A program made the translations under genes and the position numbers. Under the pieces are notes generated by a model, which was not told the origin of the DNA, did not search any database, and saw nothing but the letters and a program-made list of their open reading frames with translations. Shown here in pieces: positions 9,299-17,916 of a stretch of 43,092 bases of DNA; within the stretch, counting starts at the first letter, position 1, and the number at the start of each line of letters is the position of its first letter. This DNA is from Clostridia bacterium (GTDB lineage: Bacteria > Bacillota > Clostridia > Oscillospirales > CAG-272), in assembly GCA_017412675.1 (NCBI GenBank), contig JAFPWV010000079.1:1-43092 (forward strand). Reading direction: 5' to 3'.

Positions 9299-10287
9299 GC
9301 CGTCCCCTCCGTTGGGTCCGGCGCGGGCGCAGCGGGGCGTTTCGGCAGCCGCGTCAGCACGAAGCGCATCGCGTCGGTGTAGGGCGTCTCGCGCTCCGTG
9401 TCCATGAAGAGGTCGTGCCGCATCCCGGGATAGACCTTCGATCCCGCGCGGAATCCCATGTCGCCGAGGAAGCGGACTGCGCGCTGCATCCCCTTCCGGC
9501 CGCCGGAGACAGGATCGGATTCGCCCGCCATGCACAGCACCGGGATCCCCCCCGGCTTCTCCCACGACGACGGGCGCCAGAAGTCCCGCGTGAGCCGGAG
9601 GAGATTGCGGTAGTCGCCGAGCGGATGGTCCCGGCAGCAGACGAGGTCGGCGGCGAATTCATACCGCGCGGCGAGGTCGTTCGTCGTCCAGAGGTAGCGT
9701 CCGTCCGAAGCGGGCTCGGGCGTGAAGCCTTTGTTATAGCAGGTCGCGGCGATCCGGTTGAGAAGCGGCAGGCACGCGCCGTCGCCCGTGAAGACGCTCT
9801 CGAGCGCGAACCAGCCGAGCGTGGGGGAGACGAGGCGTTCGCGGTGCGGCAGGCCCGAGAGGATCAGCCCGGTCACTTCTGCGGGCCGCGCGGCAGTGTA
9901 GAGCCCGGCGATGAGCGCGCCCATGCCGTGTCCGAAGAGGAAGCGGGACAGATCGTCCGGCTCGGGGAGGCTCTCGCGCCAGACCGCGTCGAGATCGTCC
10001 AAGAGCGTCTCATAGCTGTAGCCGAGATCCGCGGGCGCAGTTTTGCCGTCCGTTCCCTCGGGCACGGTCGCGCCGAACCCGCGCAGATCGTGGATCACCG
10101 CGACGCCTCCGCAGGCCGCGATGAACTGCATGAACGGAAACCACCGCTCTTTTTTGTCGGAAAAGCCGTGGAGGATCTGGACGCCGAAGCGCGGAGGCCT
10201 TTCGGGCATCAGGCGGGCGGCGGAGAGGAGCCAGACCGGCGAGTGCTTTTCGGTGCGCCGGACGGTCGTGAGTTCAGGTGTGTTCAT
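9295..10287 (-). CDS. Alpha/beta hydrolase (S33/monoacylglycerol-lipase-like) lacking the nucleophile serine
   Basis: 330 aa, ATG at 10285-10287 with GGAG upstream, 18 nt after the FAD oxidoreductase stop. The fold blocks are present: oxyanion region LHGFSDKKERW, strand and turn IHDLRGFG, elbow FLFGHGMGA, acid in GESDPVSGG (Asp258) and base in GMRHDLF (His291). The elbow should read G-x-S-x-G, but residue 121 is glycine (GGC codon at 9925-9927 on the reverse strand). Asp and His are conserved, so the change looks specific rather than general decay. It may be a non-hydrolytic relative or have lost activity. There are no signal peptide or membrane segments, so it is cytoplasmic. Confidence 0.82.
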   Translation of the reverse strand: MNTPELTTVRRTEKHSPVWLLSAARLMPERPPRFGVQILHGFSDKKERWFPFMQFIAACGGVAVIHDLRGFGATVPEGTDGKTAPADLGYSYETLLDDLDAVWRESLPEPDDLSRFLFGHGMGALIAGLYTAARPAEVTGLILSGLPHRERLVSPTLGWFALESVFTGDGACLPLLNRIAATCYNKGFTPEPASDGRYLWTTNDLAARYEFAADLVCCRDHPLGDYRNLLRLTRDFWRPSSWEKPGGIPVLCMAGESDPVSGGRKGMQRAVRFLGDMGFRAGSKVYPGMRHDLFMDTERETPYTDAMRFVLTRLPKRPAAPAPDPTEGTA

Positions 10288-10305
10288 GTGGATCGCTCCG
10301 TATGT

Positions 10306-12267
10306 TCAGGATTCAGGGGTGCCTGCGGTCATGTCGGCGAACCGCGCCCCGGTGTCGTATTCGTTGTAGATCGTCTCGAACCAGTTGTCGCTCTCGGGGA
10401 TCGGCCGCACGGGAACGAAGCGGTTTTGTGCCGTGAGGTGCCCGTCCGTCCGTGTCAGGGCGGTTTCGAGGACCGAGGCGGCGTGCGCCGTGTCGATCCC
10501 GTCCGTGCCTTCGATGAGGAACGACCCGCGGGACTTTCCGCCGTCTCCGATATAGGCGTCGATCGCGGAGAGCATTGCCAGCCGCGTGACGAGGGTGTCA
10601 TAGGTCACGAGCAGTTCCCGGAGCGCACAAAAGTCCTTCGCCCGCCGCCGGTCCGGGAACCGATCGACGGATTCCGCCGTTTCCCGGAGCAGGGCCTTCA
10701 CGCCGTCCGGAGAGCGCAGGAAGGCAGCCGAGGCATCGTGACGGAGTCCCGCGCGGTGCCGGTCTTCGAGGATCGCTTCGATGGCGTCGCCGTTCTCTGA
10801 GTCGAGCAGGGAAGCGATCTCCGCGGCGTCGGCAAGTTCTCCGAGGAGCGTGTCGTCGAGGGCGGGGGCGGGGCGGTTCTCGTGGGCGATCTTTTCCGCC
10901 GCGCGCGCCGAGCCGACCTGGGTGGAGTTGAGCGCGGAGCCGCCCGGCCGCCGGATGCCGAAGACGCCGCCGCATTCCCCGACCGGGTAGAGACCTCTGA
11001 GCGTCGGGCTTTCGTACCACGCGTCGCAGCTCAGCCCGCCGTTGAGGTGCTGGGCCGCCACATGGATCTCGAGCGGCTCCGTTTCGAGATCGATCCCGTG
11101 GGAGAGGTAGAGCGCGTAGGCCTTCTCGTTCATCTGCCGCAGCCTCTCGACCGGCGTGTTCCCGAGCGCACGGCTCTTTGCGAGATATTCGTATGCTTCC
11201 TCGCCGACGGTATCGGGCGTGAGGCCTTCGCGCTCGATCAGGCCGGGATTCGCGCGGAAATCGAGGAAGACCCGGCGGCCTGCCCGGATCTCGCGGAAGA
11301 CGGCGATGTCGACCTCGGACGAGCGGGATGCCCCGCCGATCTTCGAGGGATCGAACGGCCATTCGTAGCCCTTTTGGAATTGCGAGACCAGCGCCGTTTT
11401 CTCATCGCCGAGGGCAGCGGGGAGGAATTCGCGCGCCGTGCCATCCAGACTGAGGGAGACATACCGCGGCAGGATCTGCTGATACGATCCCGAAAGGTTC
11501 CAGCGGAACGCGGCGGACGCGATGCCGTACTGGCTTTCGGTGAGGTTCGAGGCGGATGCCCCCGCAAGAAGAGGAGCGCCGAGTCCGCAGGTCTGACTTT
11601 CGGGATAGACGGAGGCCGCGTAAACGGACGAGGGACCGCCCGTCGCCCAGACCACCGCGCCTGCGAGGACCGCGATGAGGCCCGCCGGATTGTCCGCGCT
11701 GACTTTCGCTTCCGAGACCCCGACGATCCCCGCCGCCCGTCCCCCGTCCGTCAGAACGCGGTAGACGCGGACCCCGTCGAGGATCGGGACGCCTTCGCGG
11801 CGGACGGCACCTTCGAGCGCCTCGGTCATCTTTTTCGAGGTGAGCGGGCCGCAGGATGTCGCGCGCCGGTGCGGATCATGGTCGGTGCGGTAGCCGGTGT
11901 ATTCGCCCCAGCGGTCCGCCGGGAAGGGCACGCCGAGCGAGACCAGCCGGAAGAACCCGCGGAGCGATCCGAGAGCTTCGGTGAGGGCGAGATCGCCGTG
12001 CATCGCGCCGCAGGCAAAATAGTCCTCCGCCATCGCCCGCGGGGAATCCGCAGTATCCGTGCCGGTCGCCTGCTTGTAATAGGTCTGCTTGTCCGATCCG
12101 GTGTTGCGGGAGGTGCCCATGTTCATCCCCTCGGTGACGAGGAGGACGGAATCCGCACCCCGGGACCGCGCGAGGGAGAGGGCAGCGTTCAGGCCGGCCG
12201 CGCCGCTTCCCACGACGAGGGCGGGCACGGAGAGAATGGGACAGGGAAATCCGCCGCGCATTTTCAT
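10306..12267 (-). CDS. FAD-dependent oxidoreductase (fumarate reductase/L-aspartate oxidase flavoprotein family)
   Basis: 653 aa. ATG at 12265-12267 follows AAAGGG by 7 nt; an ATG two codons later is the alternative. The N-terminal dinucleotide-binding loop is VVGSGAAGLNAAL (about 18-30). A flavin-contact stretch follows (NTGSDKQTYYK). The late FAD motif GLYPVGECGG and the family-like HLNGG segment are near residues 450-480. A long helical C-terminal domain follows, as in succinate dehydrogenase/fumarate reductase flavoproteins. The electron acceptor and substrate are not predictable. No iron-sulfur or membrane-anchor subunit genes lie beside it. It is the first gene of a four-gene operon. 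Confidence 0.85.
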   Translation of the reverse strand: MKMRGGFPCPILSVPALVVGSGAAGLNAALSLARSRGADSVLLVTEGMNMGTSRNTGSDKQTYYKQATGTDTADSPRAMAEDYFACGAMHGDLALTEALGSLRGFFRLVSLGVPFPADRWGEYTGYRTDHDPHRRATSCGPLTSKKMTEALEGAVRREGVPILDGVRVYRVLTDGGRAAGIVGVSEAKVSADNPAGLIAVLAGAVVWATGGPSSVYAASVYPESQTCGLGAPLLAGASASNLTESQYGIASAAFRWNLSGSYQQILPRYVSLSLDGTAREFLPAALGDEKTALVSQFQKGYEWPFDPSKIGGASRSSEVDIAVFREIRAGRRVFLDFRANPGLIEREGLTPDTVGEEAYEYLAKSRALGNTPVERLRQMNEKAYALYLSHGIDLETEPLEIHVAAQHLNGGLSCDAWYESPTLRGLYPVGECGGVFGIRRPGGSALNSTQVGSARAAEKIAHENRPAPALDDTLLGELADAAEIASLLDSENGDAIEAILEDRHRAGLRHDASAAFLRSPDGVKALLRETAESVDRFPDRRRAKDFCALRELLVTYDTLVTRLAMLSAIDAYIGDGGKSRGSFLIEGTDGIDTAHAASVLETALTRTDGHLTAQNRFVPVRPIPESDNWFETIYNEYDTGARFADMTAGTPES

Positions 12268-12297
12268 ATCGAATCCCTTTCGTTTTGTTCTGCCCCT

Positions 12298-12326
12298 ATC
12301 ATAGCACAAAATCGCCGCGGAATCAA
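12298..12326 (-). promoter_or_regulatory. Promoter of the FAD oxidoreductase operon
   Basis: On the minus strand TTGATT (12321-12326), a 17-nt spacer and TATGAT (12298-12303). Transcription starts about 25 nt upstream of the ATG. Confidence 0.72.
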
Positions 12327-12362
12327 GTCGTGCGCGGGAAAAGTGGGGAAGAGCGCAGCGTG

Positions 12363-12391
12363 AAAAAAACCGGAGGCGGAATGCTCCGGTT
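12363..12391 (-). terminator. Terminator of the VanZ-family gene
   Basis: An 8-bp stem pairs 12368-12375 with 12384-12391. Read on the minus strand it is followed by seven T residues, the classic intrinsic form. It lies 23 nt downstream of the VanZ gene stop. Confidence 0.8.
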
Positions 12392-12413
12392 CGATTTTTC
12401 GTTCCATCCCTGC

Positions 12414-13001
12414 TCAGAACAGTCGGAGGATCAGCGGCGCGGCGAAAAACATCACAGAGAAGACGAGGACGACGAGTGCGCTGCGTTCCCACACCGTGCC
12501 GTCCGTCTTGGCGAGTGCCGGATGACGGAGCAGGAGCGCGCAGGCGACGAGATACCCGAGAAAGGTCCCGAGTGTGTTTGCGATTACATCGTCGATGTCC
12601 GTGATGCCCGAGAAGAGCTGGCCGAGCTCGATGGCGAGGGACAGGGTGAAGCCCCAGAGGACGGCGAGGCGTCCGTCGCGGAAGTGCTTCCAGAGCAGCG
12701 GGAGCAGGAGCCCGACCGGCACGAACAGGAGAACGTTCAAAACCGTTTCGAGCGGCGCGTCTGCCATCCCGACGAAGGGAATGAAATTGACGTTCGGCGC
12801 GAAATGCGCATTCAGCACATTCGGCGGCGCGGTGACCGACCAGACCGCGCAGAGGAGAAGGGCAAAGACCGCGTACCGCGCCGTTTTCTTCCATTCGCGG
12901 AACAGAAGGACATGCAGCAGAAAAAGACCTGCGGCAAGCGGCGGCAGGGCGGCGGCGAGATCGCGCAGAAGAATCGGGACGAACGCGGCAATATGAGACA
13001 T
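12414..13001 (-). CDS. VanZ-family membrane protein
   Basis: 195 aa. ATG at 12999-13001 has GGAG six nt upstream; a longer in-frame reading to 13061 lacks a site. It has five hydrophobic segments. VanZ family marks are the NFIPF segment, LNVLLFVPVGLLLPLLW, then LSLAIELGQL and TDIDDVIANTLGTFLGY. VanZ from glycopeptide-resistance clusters gives low teicoplanin resistance, but most family members have no known role and this one has no van genes around it. It is a single-gene unit with its own promoter and terminator. Confidence 0.9.
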   Translation of the reverse strand: MSHIAAFVPILLRDLAAALPPLAAGLFLLHVLLFREWKKTARYAVFALLLCAVWSVTAPPNVLNAHFAPNVNFIPFVGMADAPLETVLNVLLFVPVGLLLPLLWKHFRDGRLAVLWGFTLSLAIELGQLFSGITDIDDVIANTLGTFLGYLVACALLLRHPALAKTDGTVWERSALVVLVFSVMFFAAPLILRLF

Positions 13002-13032
13002 GGAGGACTCCTTCGGGTGAGCTGCTGAACAC

Positions 13033-13061
13033 ATGATACCACATCTGCGGCGCGGAAACAA
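13033..13061 (-). promoter_or_regulatory. Promoter of the VanZ-family gene
   Basis: Minus-strand TTGTTT (13056-13061), 17-nt spacer, TATCAT (13033-13038), with a leader of about 25 nt. Confidence 0.65.
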
Positions 13062-13147
13062 GGGCTTCGGGTCGGATTTAAGGAGGGTTCAGGAAATCTT
13101 AATGCGCCGTTAAGAAAGGCGAAACGAAAGATCCGGGAAAGTTTTGC

Positions 13148-13176
13148 TTGCATCGGAGGGGAACCTGTGATATAAT
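13148..13176 (+). promoter_or_regulatory. Promoter of the six-gene 13263-19124 operon
   Basis: TTGCAT (13148-13153), 17-nt spacer, TATAAT (13171-13176). Upstream, at 13097-13115, lies an inverted repeat TCTTAA-N7-TTAAGA that could be a regulator site. Confidence 0.75.
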
Positions 13177-13262
13177 GTTATTTGAGGCCTTTCCGTATGA
13201 GACCGCGCTCCGCCCGGCATACTAAGAGCGGAGACGATCACCATGCGAAAGGATGAACGGCA

Positions 13263-13580
13263 TTGAATACGAAACAAATCGGAAAGACCGCGGCCCGCGC
13301 GGCGGAAAACGTCGCGGAGGGAACGCGGGAAATCGGCGGGGCGATCCTCGACCGCTTCGGCGGGAAGAACCCCCTGCTCGTACGCAAGAAGTTCGAGATG
13401 CAGGACGTGTACTACCGCAAAAAGGAACCGGACAAGGAGCTTTTCCGCATCGAGATGGGATGCGACATGGAGCTCTGGGTGCTGGCCCTCGGCGCGGCGA
13501 TCCTTCTCTTCTGCATCGCCCATAAACTGTCGAAAATCGAAGAGCGGAGGCGGATCCGACATGCACGCCGGAAAAGCTGA
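13263..13580 (+). CDS. Small bitopic membrane protein upstream of a penicillin-binding protein gene, function unknown
   Basis: 105 aa, read from a TTG at 13263 with AAAGGA about 10 nt upstream. No ATG lies nearby in this frame, so the rare start is needed to keep the N-terminus. About 65 soluble, basic residues precede one membrane helix (MELWVLALGAAILLFCIAH), and the tail is strongly basic (EERRRIRHARRKS). I do not recognise the family. It lies 44 nt upstream of the penicillin-binding protein gene and shares its promoter, so a role in wall synthesis or division is possible, but nothing in the sequence proves it. Confidence 0.6.
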   Translation: MNTKQIGKTAARAAENVAEGTREIGGAILDRFGGKNPLLVRKKFEMQDVYYRKKEPDKELFRIEMGCDMELWVLALGAAILLFCIAHKLSKIEERRRIRHARRKS

Positions 13581-13624
13581 CGCATCGGGCGGGGCGCGTC
13601 TCCGCCGTACATAAAGGAGTCAGA

Positions 13625-16000
13625 ATGCCCAAACGGAATCAGATCCCGCGTCTGTTGGTGCTGTCGCTGATCTGCGTCGCCATCGCGCTCGGCTACACGG
13701 GACGTCTCTTATACTTACAGGTCTCCGGACAGGACTATTACAGCATGTCCACCCAGACCGTCTACCGCACCCGGACAGCGGTGATCCAGGCGCGCCGCGG
13801 CGAGATCTTCGACCGGAACGGCGTGCCGCTCGTCGTCAACACCGAGGCCTACGACGTGTCCCTCGACTACCAGACCCTCACGCGCAATGACGAGGAGCTG
13901 AACGAGATGCTGCTCGACATGACCGCGATCGCCGCGCGTTCCGGGGAAGAGGACCGCATCCTCCCGCCGACGGAATACCTCACCGCGACCGTCCGCCCCG
14001 ATGGGCTGATCTATGAGATCCCCGACGGCTTTCTCGATACGGCAGCCGGACGCCGGTACGCGAAGCTCATCGCCGAGCTCAACGTCGACAACGACGCGCC
14101 GATGGACGACCAGATCCGTGCGCTCATGCTCTACTACGGCATCCTCGCCCGCGATCAGGACCCGATCACGAAGGAGGTCTCCTACTACTACCGCTATACC
14201 TACGACACCGCGGCGTCCCTGCTCGCCAGACGGCTGGACATGACCCTCAAGCAGTTCGCCCCCACGAATCCCTACAAGATCGCCGAGGACGTCTCCCTCG
14301 CGTTCATCACGGGCATGGAGGAGCTCTATTCCCGCGGCTTCACGGTGCTGGCGGAGCGCGGACGGGAATATTGCTATCCCGGCTATCTCTCGCACGTCCT
14401 CGGCTACCTCGGCGCGATCCCGAGCGAGCGTGCGGCGTCCTATACGGAGCGGGGCTATGAGATCAACGAAAAGGTCGGTCTCGCCGGATGCGAATCCGCC
14501 TTTGAGGAGACCCTGCACGGCACCGACGGCATCCTCTCGATCACGGAGGACAGCTACGGCAACGTCGTTTCGAGCGAAGTGCTAAAGGAGCCGGTCGCCG
14601 GACGGGACGTGTATCTCACGGTCGACATCAACATGCAGATCGTCGCGGAAAACGCCCTCGCCCGCAACGTCGCGCGGATCCGCGAAGAGGCGAACCCCTA
14701 CAAACCGCTCACCGGTGAAGACGCGTCCGCAGGCGGGCTGACCGTCATCGATCCGGACAACAACGAGGTCCTCGCGATCGCGTCCTATCCCACCTACGAC
14801 CTTGCGCTGTACAGCTCCGACGGCACTTACCGGACCTATCTCAACCAGGATGCCGAGCTGTCGCCGATGCTTAACCGCGCGCTGATGGGCGGTTACGCTC
14901 CCGGCTCCACGTTCAAGATCGGCGTCGCGACGGCGGCCCTCATGGAGAAGACCATCACGAAGGACACCATCATCGACGCGCAGGGCCAGTACATGTATTA
15001 TGCCGACACGGGCTACACGCCGCGCTGCTGGCTCTACCTCCTCGCCGGACAGGTCCACGGCAGGATCAACGTCGTCACGGCGATTCAGGAATCCTGCAAC
15101 TACTTCTTCTTCGACGTGGGCCGTCAGCTCACGATCGAGAAGATGAACGAATACTGCCGCCATTACGGCCTCGGTGAACACACCGGGATCGAGCTGGCGG
15201 AGAACACCGGGATCCTCGCGGGACCGGACTACCGCAACAACAACGGCTTGCTCGCGTGGGGCCCCGGCGACACCCTGCAGGCGGCCATCGGACAGAGCGA
15301 CAACCTCTTCACCCCCCTCCAGCTCGCCTGCTACCTCTCGACGATCCTGAACAAGGGCACGCGCTACGAGGCGCACATCCTGAAAGAGATCCGCGACTAC
15401 CGGTCACCCGAAGCGGCGTGGAAGAACGAAACGGCCATCGCCGATGAGATCAAGATCCCGGACGACATTCTGAACACCGTGCGGGAAGGCATGAAGGGCG
15501 TTATGGACCTCGGTTCCGCGGCGACCGTCTTCGCGGATTACGAGATCCCGGTCGGCGGTAAGACCGGTACCGCGCAGGTCCATGAGGACCGTTCCGACAA
15601 CGGTATCATGATCGCGTTCGCGCCGTTCGACAAGCCCGAGCTGATCGCCACATGCGTCATCGAACAGGCGTCCGGCGGTACCGAAACGGGTTATTCGATC
15701 CGCGACATTTTCGACTACTATTTCAGCGTCGACGAGATCCGCGCGAGAAAAGCCGCCGAGGAAGCGGAGGAAGCCGCGAGGATCGCCGCGGAAGAAGCCG
15801 AACGGCAGGCGGCGGAAGAAGCCTATGCCGCGTATCTCGCCGAGCAGGAGCGCCTCTATGAGGAATCCCTCGCCGCAGCCGCGAACGCCGAACCCGCAGC
15901 CCAGCTGCCGGCTGAGACGCCTGAGGCGCCGATCCCCTCCGATGAGTCCGCGGCGGCACCCGTCGACGACGGCAGCGCGTGGCTCATCGATATCCCGTAA
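13625..16000 (+). CDS. Class B penicillin-binding protein (PBP2-like transpeptidase) with a charged C-terminal tail
   Basis: 791 aa, ATG at 13625 after AAAGGAG. It has an N-terminal membrane anchor (LLVLSLICVAIALGYTGRLLYL) and then the PBP dimer domain starting at ARRGEIFDRNGVPL. The transpeptidase domain has the three penicillin-binding motifs: Ser428-Thr-Phe-Lys431 in PGSTFKIG, Ser490-Cys-Asn492, and Lys646-Thr-Gly-Thr. It crosslinks peptidoglycan outside the membrane. An insert near residues 150-215 carries QDPITKEVSYYY. The last 90 residues are an Ala/Glu-rich, coiled-coil-like tail (EEAEEAARIAAEEAERQAAE) ending in an acidic, proline-containing stretch, which is not part of the enzyme core. 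Whether it serves elongation (MrdA-like) or division (FtsI-like) cannot be settled here. Confidence 0.93.
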   Translation: MPKRNQIPRLLVLSLICVAIALGYTGRLLYLQVSGQDYYSMSTQTVYRTRTAVIQARRGEIFDRNGVPLVVNTEAYDVSLDYQTLTRNDEELNEMLLDMTAIAARSGEEDRILPPTEYLTATVRPDGLIYEIPDGFLDTAAGRRYAKLIAELNVDNDAPMDDQIRALMLYYGILARDQDPITKEVSYYYRYTYDTAASLLARRLDMTLKQFAPTNPYKIAEDVSLAFITGMEELYSRGFTVLAERGREYCYPGYLSHVLGYLGAIPSERAASYTERGYEINEKVGLAGCESAFEETLHGTDGILSITEDSYGNVVSSEVLKEPVAGRDVYLTVDINMQIVAENALARNVARIREEANPYKPLTGEDASAGGLTVIDPDNNEVLAIASYPTYDLALYSSDGTYRTYLNQDAELSPMLNRALMGGYAPGSTFKIGVATAALMEKTITKDTIIDAQGQYMYYADTGYTPRCWLYLLAGQVHGRINVVTAIQESCNYFFFDVGRQLTIEKMNEYCRHYGLGEHTGIELAENTGILAGPDYRNNNGLLAWGPGDTLQAAIGQSDNLFTPLQLACYLSTILNKGTRYEAHILKEIRDYRSPEAAWKNETAIADEIKIPDDILNTVREGMKGVMDLGSAATVFADYEIPVGGKTGTAQVHEDRSDNGIMIAFAPFDKPELIATCVIEQASGGTETGYSIRDIFDYYFSVDEIRARKAAEEAEEAARIAAEEAERQAAEEAYAAYLAEQERLYEESLAAAANAEPAAQLPAETPEAPIPSDESAAAPVDDGSAWLIDIP

Positions 16001-16037
16001 TGCCAGTCCGGAAAGCCGTCCGCGGCGGGAGGAAGAC

Positions 16038-16685
16038 ATGCCAGACATTGCCCGGATCCATGCGATCCTGAAACAACACTACCCGGACGCCGTCTGCTCG
16101 CTTGATTACGGCGGCGACCCGTGGCGGCTGCTCATCGCGGCCCGACTCTCCGCGCAGTGCACCGACGAGCGGGTGAACATCGTCTGCGTCCCGCTCTTCG
16201 AGGCGTTCCCGGATGTGTACGCGATGGCGGAGGCCGGGATCCCGGCGGTCGAGGAGATCATCCGGCCCTGCGGCCTCTTTCACACGAAAGCCGAGTCCTG
16301 CGTCATGATGTCGCGGCAGATCGTCGAGCGGCACGGCGGGCAGGTCCCCGACACGATGGAGGAGCTGCTCGCGCTGCCGGGTGTGGGGCGCAAGATCGCC
16401 AACCTCGTCCTCGGAGACTGCTTCGGCAAGCCCGGGATCGTGGCGGACACGCACTGCATCCGGCTGAACGGCCGCTTCGGATTTTACGACATGACGCTCA
16501 AAGACCCCGCGAAGGTCGAGAAGATCCTTTCGGGGATCGTCCCCGGCGAGGAGCAGGCGGCGTACTGCCATCGGATGGTCCTCTTCGGGCGGGAATTCTG
16601 CACGGCGCACGGACCGCGGTGCGGCGAATGCCCCCTCGGGCGGGAAGAGTTGTGTACATACGGACGTGAACACGGAAAAGAGTGA
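16038..16685 (+). CDS. nth: Endonuclease III (DNA glycosylase/AP lyase)
   Basis: 215 aa. ATG at 16038 has GGAGGAAG upstream; a longer in-frame reading inside the PBP gene has no site. The helix-hairpin-helix LPGVGRKIANLVL holds the catalytic lysine (Lys119), and Asp137 lies in VADTH. Both positions match Nth from other bacteria. It removes oxidised pyrimidines and cuts the abasic site in base-excision repair. The iron-sulfur loop has Cys188-X6-Cys195-X2-Cys198-X7-Cys206, while the usual last spacing is X5. It sits between the PBP and cca genes in the operon. Confidence 0.93.
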   Translation: MPDIARIHAILKQHYPDAVCSLDYGGDPWRLLIAARLSAQCTDERVNIVCVPLFEAFPDVYAMAEAGIPAVEEIIRPCGLFHTKAESCVMMSRQIVERHGGQVPDTMEELLALPGVGRKIANLVLGDCFGKPGIVADTHCIRLNGRFGFYDMTLKDPAKVEKILSGIVPGEEQAAYCHRMVLFGREFCTAHGPRCGECPLGREELCTYGREHGKE

Positions 16686-16689
16686 GACT

Positions 16690-17916
16690 GTGAAGAGTGC
16701 GGATGAAATCAGAGCGATCCCCCTGCCTCAGCCGGTGACCTTCGTGATGGAGCGGCTCGAGGCGGCGGGGTATCACGCGTACGCGGTCGGCGGGTGCGTG
16801 CGGGACCGCCTCATGGGCCGGATCCCCGGCGATTACGACGTGACGACCGACGCGCGGCCCGACGAGATGCTGCGGGTCTATGCCGACTGCCGCGTCGTGG
16901 AGACCGGACTGAAGCACGGGACGCTCACGGTGGTGCGGGACGGCATGAACGTCGAGGTGACGACGTACCGCATCGACGGCGCTTACGCCGACGGACGCCA
17001 CCCGGACGCCGTGACCTTCACCGACCGGCTGGCGGATGATCTGTGCCGCCGCGACTTCACGATAAACGCGATGGCCTGGGCGCCGGGGCAGGGGATCGTC
17101 GATCTTTTCGGCGGGCAGAAAGACCTCGAGGCCGGACGGATCCGCTGTGTCGGGCGGGCGTCGGACCGGTTCTCGGAGGACGGGCTCCGGATCCTCAGGG
17201 CGCTGCGTTTCGCGTCGGTGCTTGACTTTGCGTGCGACGAAGAATGCCGGGCAGCGGTCATGGACGGCATGGGGCTGCTCGACCGCATTTCCCGGGAACG
17301 GATCTACGCGGAGCTCACGAAGCTGCTCGGCGGCGTCGGCGCGGCAAGGATCCTCGGGGAATACGCCCCGGTCCTCGCGTATGTGCTCCCGCCGCTCACG
17401 GAGGAGGCTGTGCGCCGTGCGTCGGCTGTGTTTGAGCGCATGAAGCGCGACACTCCGACCGCGGTCCGCTATGCCGTGCTGCTCGATTCGCTGGATGCGG
17501 AGACGGCGGCGAAGACGATGGACACGCTCAAGCCGTCGAAGGAGGAAAAACGCGCCGTCCTTGCCCTGCTCTCGCGCAGAGGGGAAATCGACACGACCCG
17601 CTATGGAGTGAAGTGCCTGATGCGCGACGCCGGGGACGCGTTCCCCGCGGTCTGGGCTGCGTTCGCTTCCCTGACCGGACACATCGGCGACGAACGCGCG
17701 GCGGAGATACGGCGGATCGCCGAAGAGATCCTCGCTGCGGACGACTGCCGCAATCTCGCCGGGCTGGCTCTCGACGGACGCGATCTCGCGGGGAGAGGCT
17801 ATACGGGCCCGGCGATCGGGGAGACGCTCGCCATGCTTCTCGACGCGGTGATGCGGGGGGAGATCCCCAACGAGCGAGGCGCGCTCCTCGCAGCATTGGA
17901 GGCTGGACATGGATAA
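16690..17916 (+). CDS. cca: CCA tRNA nucleotidyltransferase
   Basis: 408 aa from GTG at 16690, 4 nt after the nth stop, preceded by a GAAAAGAG stretch. A GTG at 16666 in frame would add eight residues and overlap nth; I judge it less likely. Class II nucleotidyltransferase motifs are present: GGCVRDRLMG, the metal-binding DYD (48-50), LKHGTLTVV, RRDFTINAMA and RILRALRFAS. It adds or repairs the 3' CCA end of tRNAs in the cytoplasm. The C-terminal part is helical and fits the tRNA-binding body and tail. The end overlaps the next gene by 8 nt. Confidence 0.93.
   Translation: MKSADEIRAIPLPQPVTFVMERLEAAGYHAYAVGGCVRDRLMGRIPGDYDVTTDARPDEMLRVYADCRVVETGLKHGTLTVVRDGMNVEVTTYRIDGAYADGRHPDAVTFTDRLADDLCRRDFTINAMAWAPGQGIVDLFGGQKDLEAGRIRCVGRASDRFSEDGLRILRALRFASVLDFACDEECRAAVMDGMGLLDRISRERIYAELTKLLGGVGAARILGEYAPVLAYVLPPLTEEAVRRASAVFERMKRDTPTAVRYAVLLDSLDAETAAKTMDTLKPSKEEKRAVLALLSRRGEIDTTRYGVKCLMRDAGDAFPAVWAAFASLTGHIGDERAAEIRRIAEEILAADDCRNLAGLALDGRDLAGRGYTGPAIGETLAMLLDAVMRGEIPNERGALLAALEAGHG

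Noticed and set aside
12414..13001. VanZ gene as a sign of a glycopeptide-resistance cluster
   Set aside because: No vanH, vanA/B-type ligase, vanX or two-component genes nearby; VanZ-family proteins are common in Bacillota genomes.
13005..13061. Upstream extension of the VanZ-family protein to 13061
   Set aside because: No ribosome-binding site there, and it would run through the predicted promoter; ATG at 13001 is well supported.
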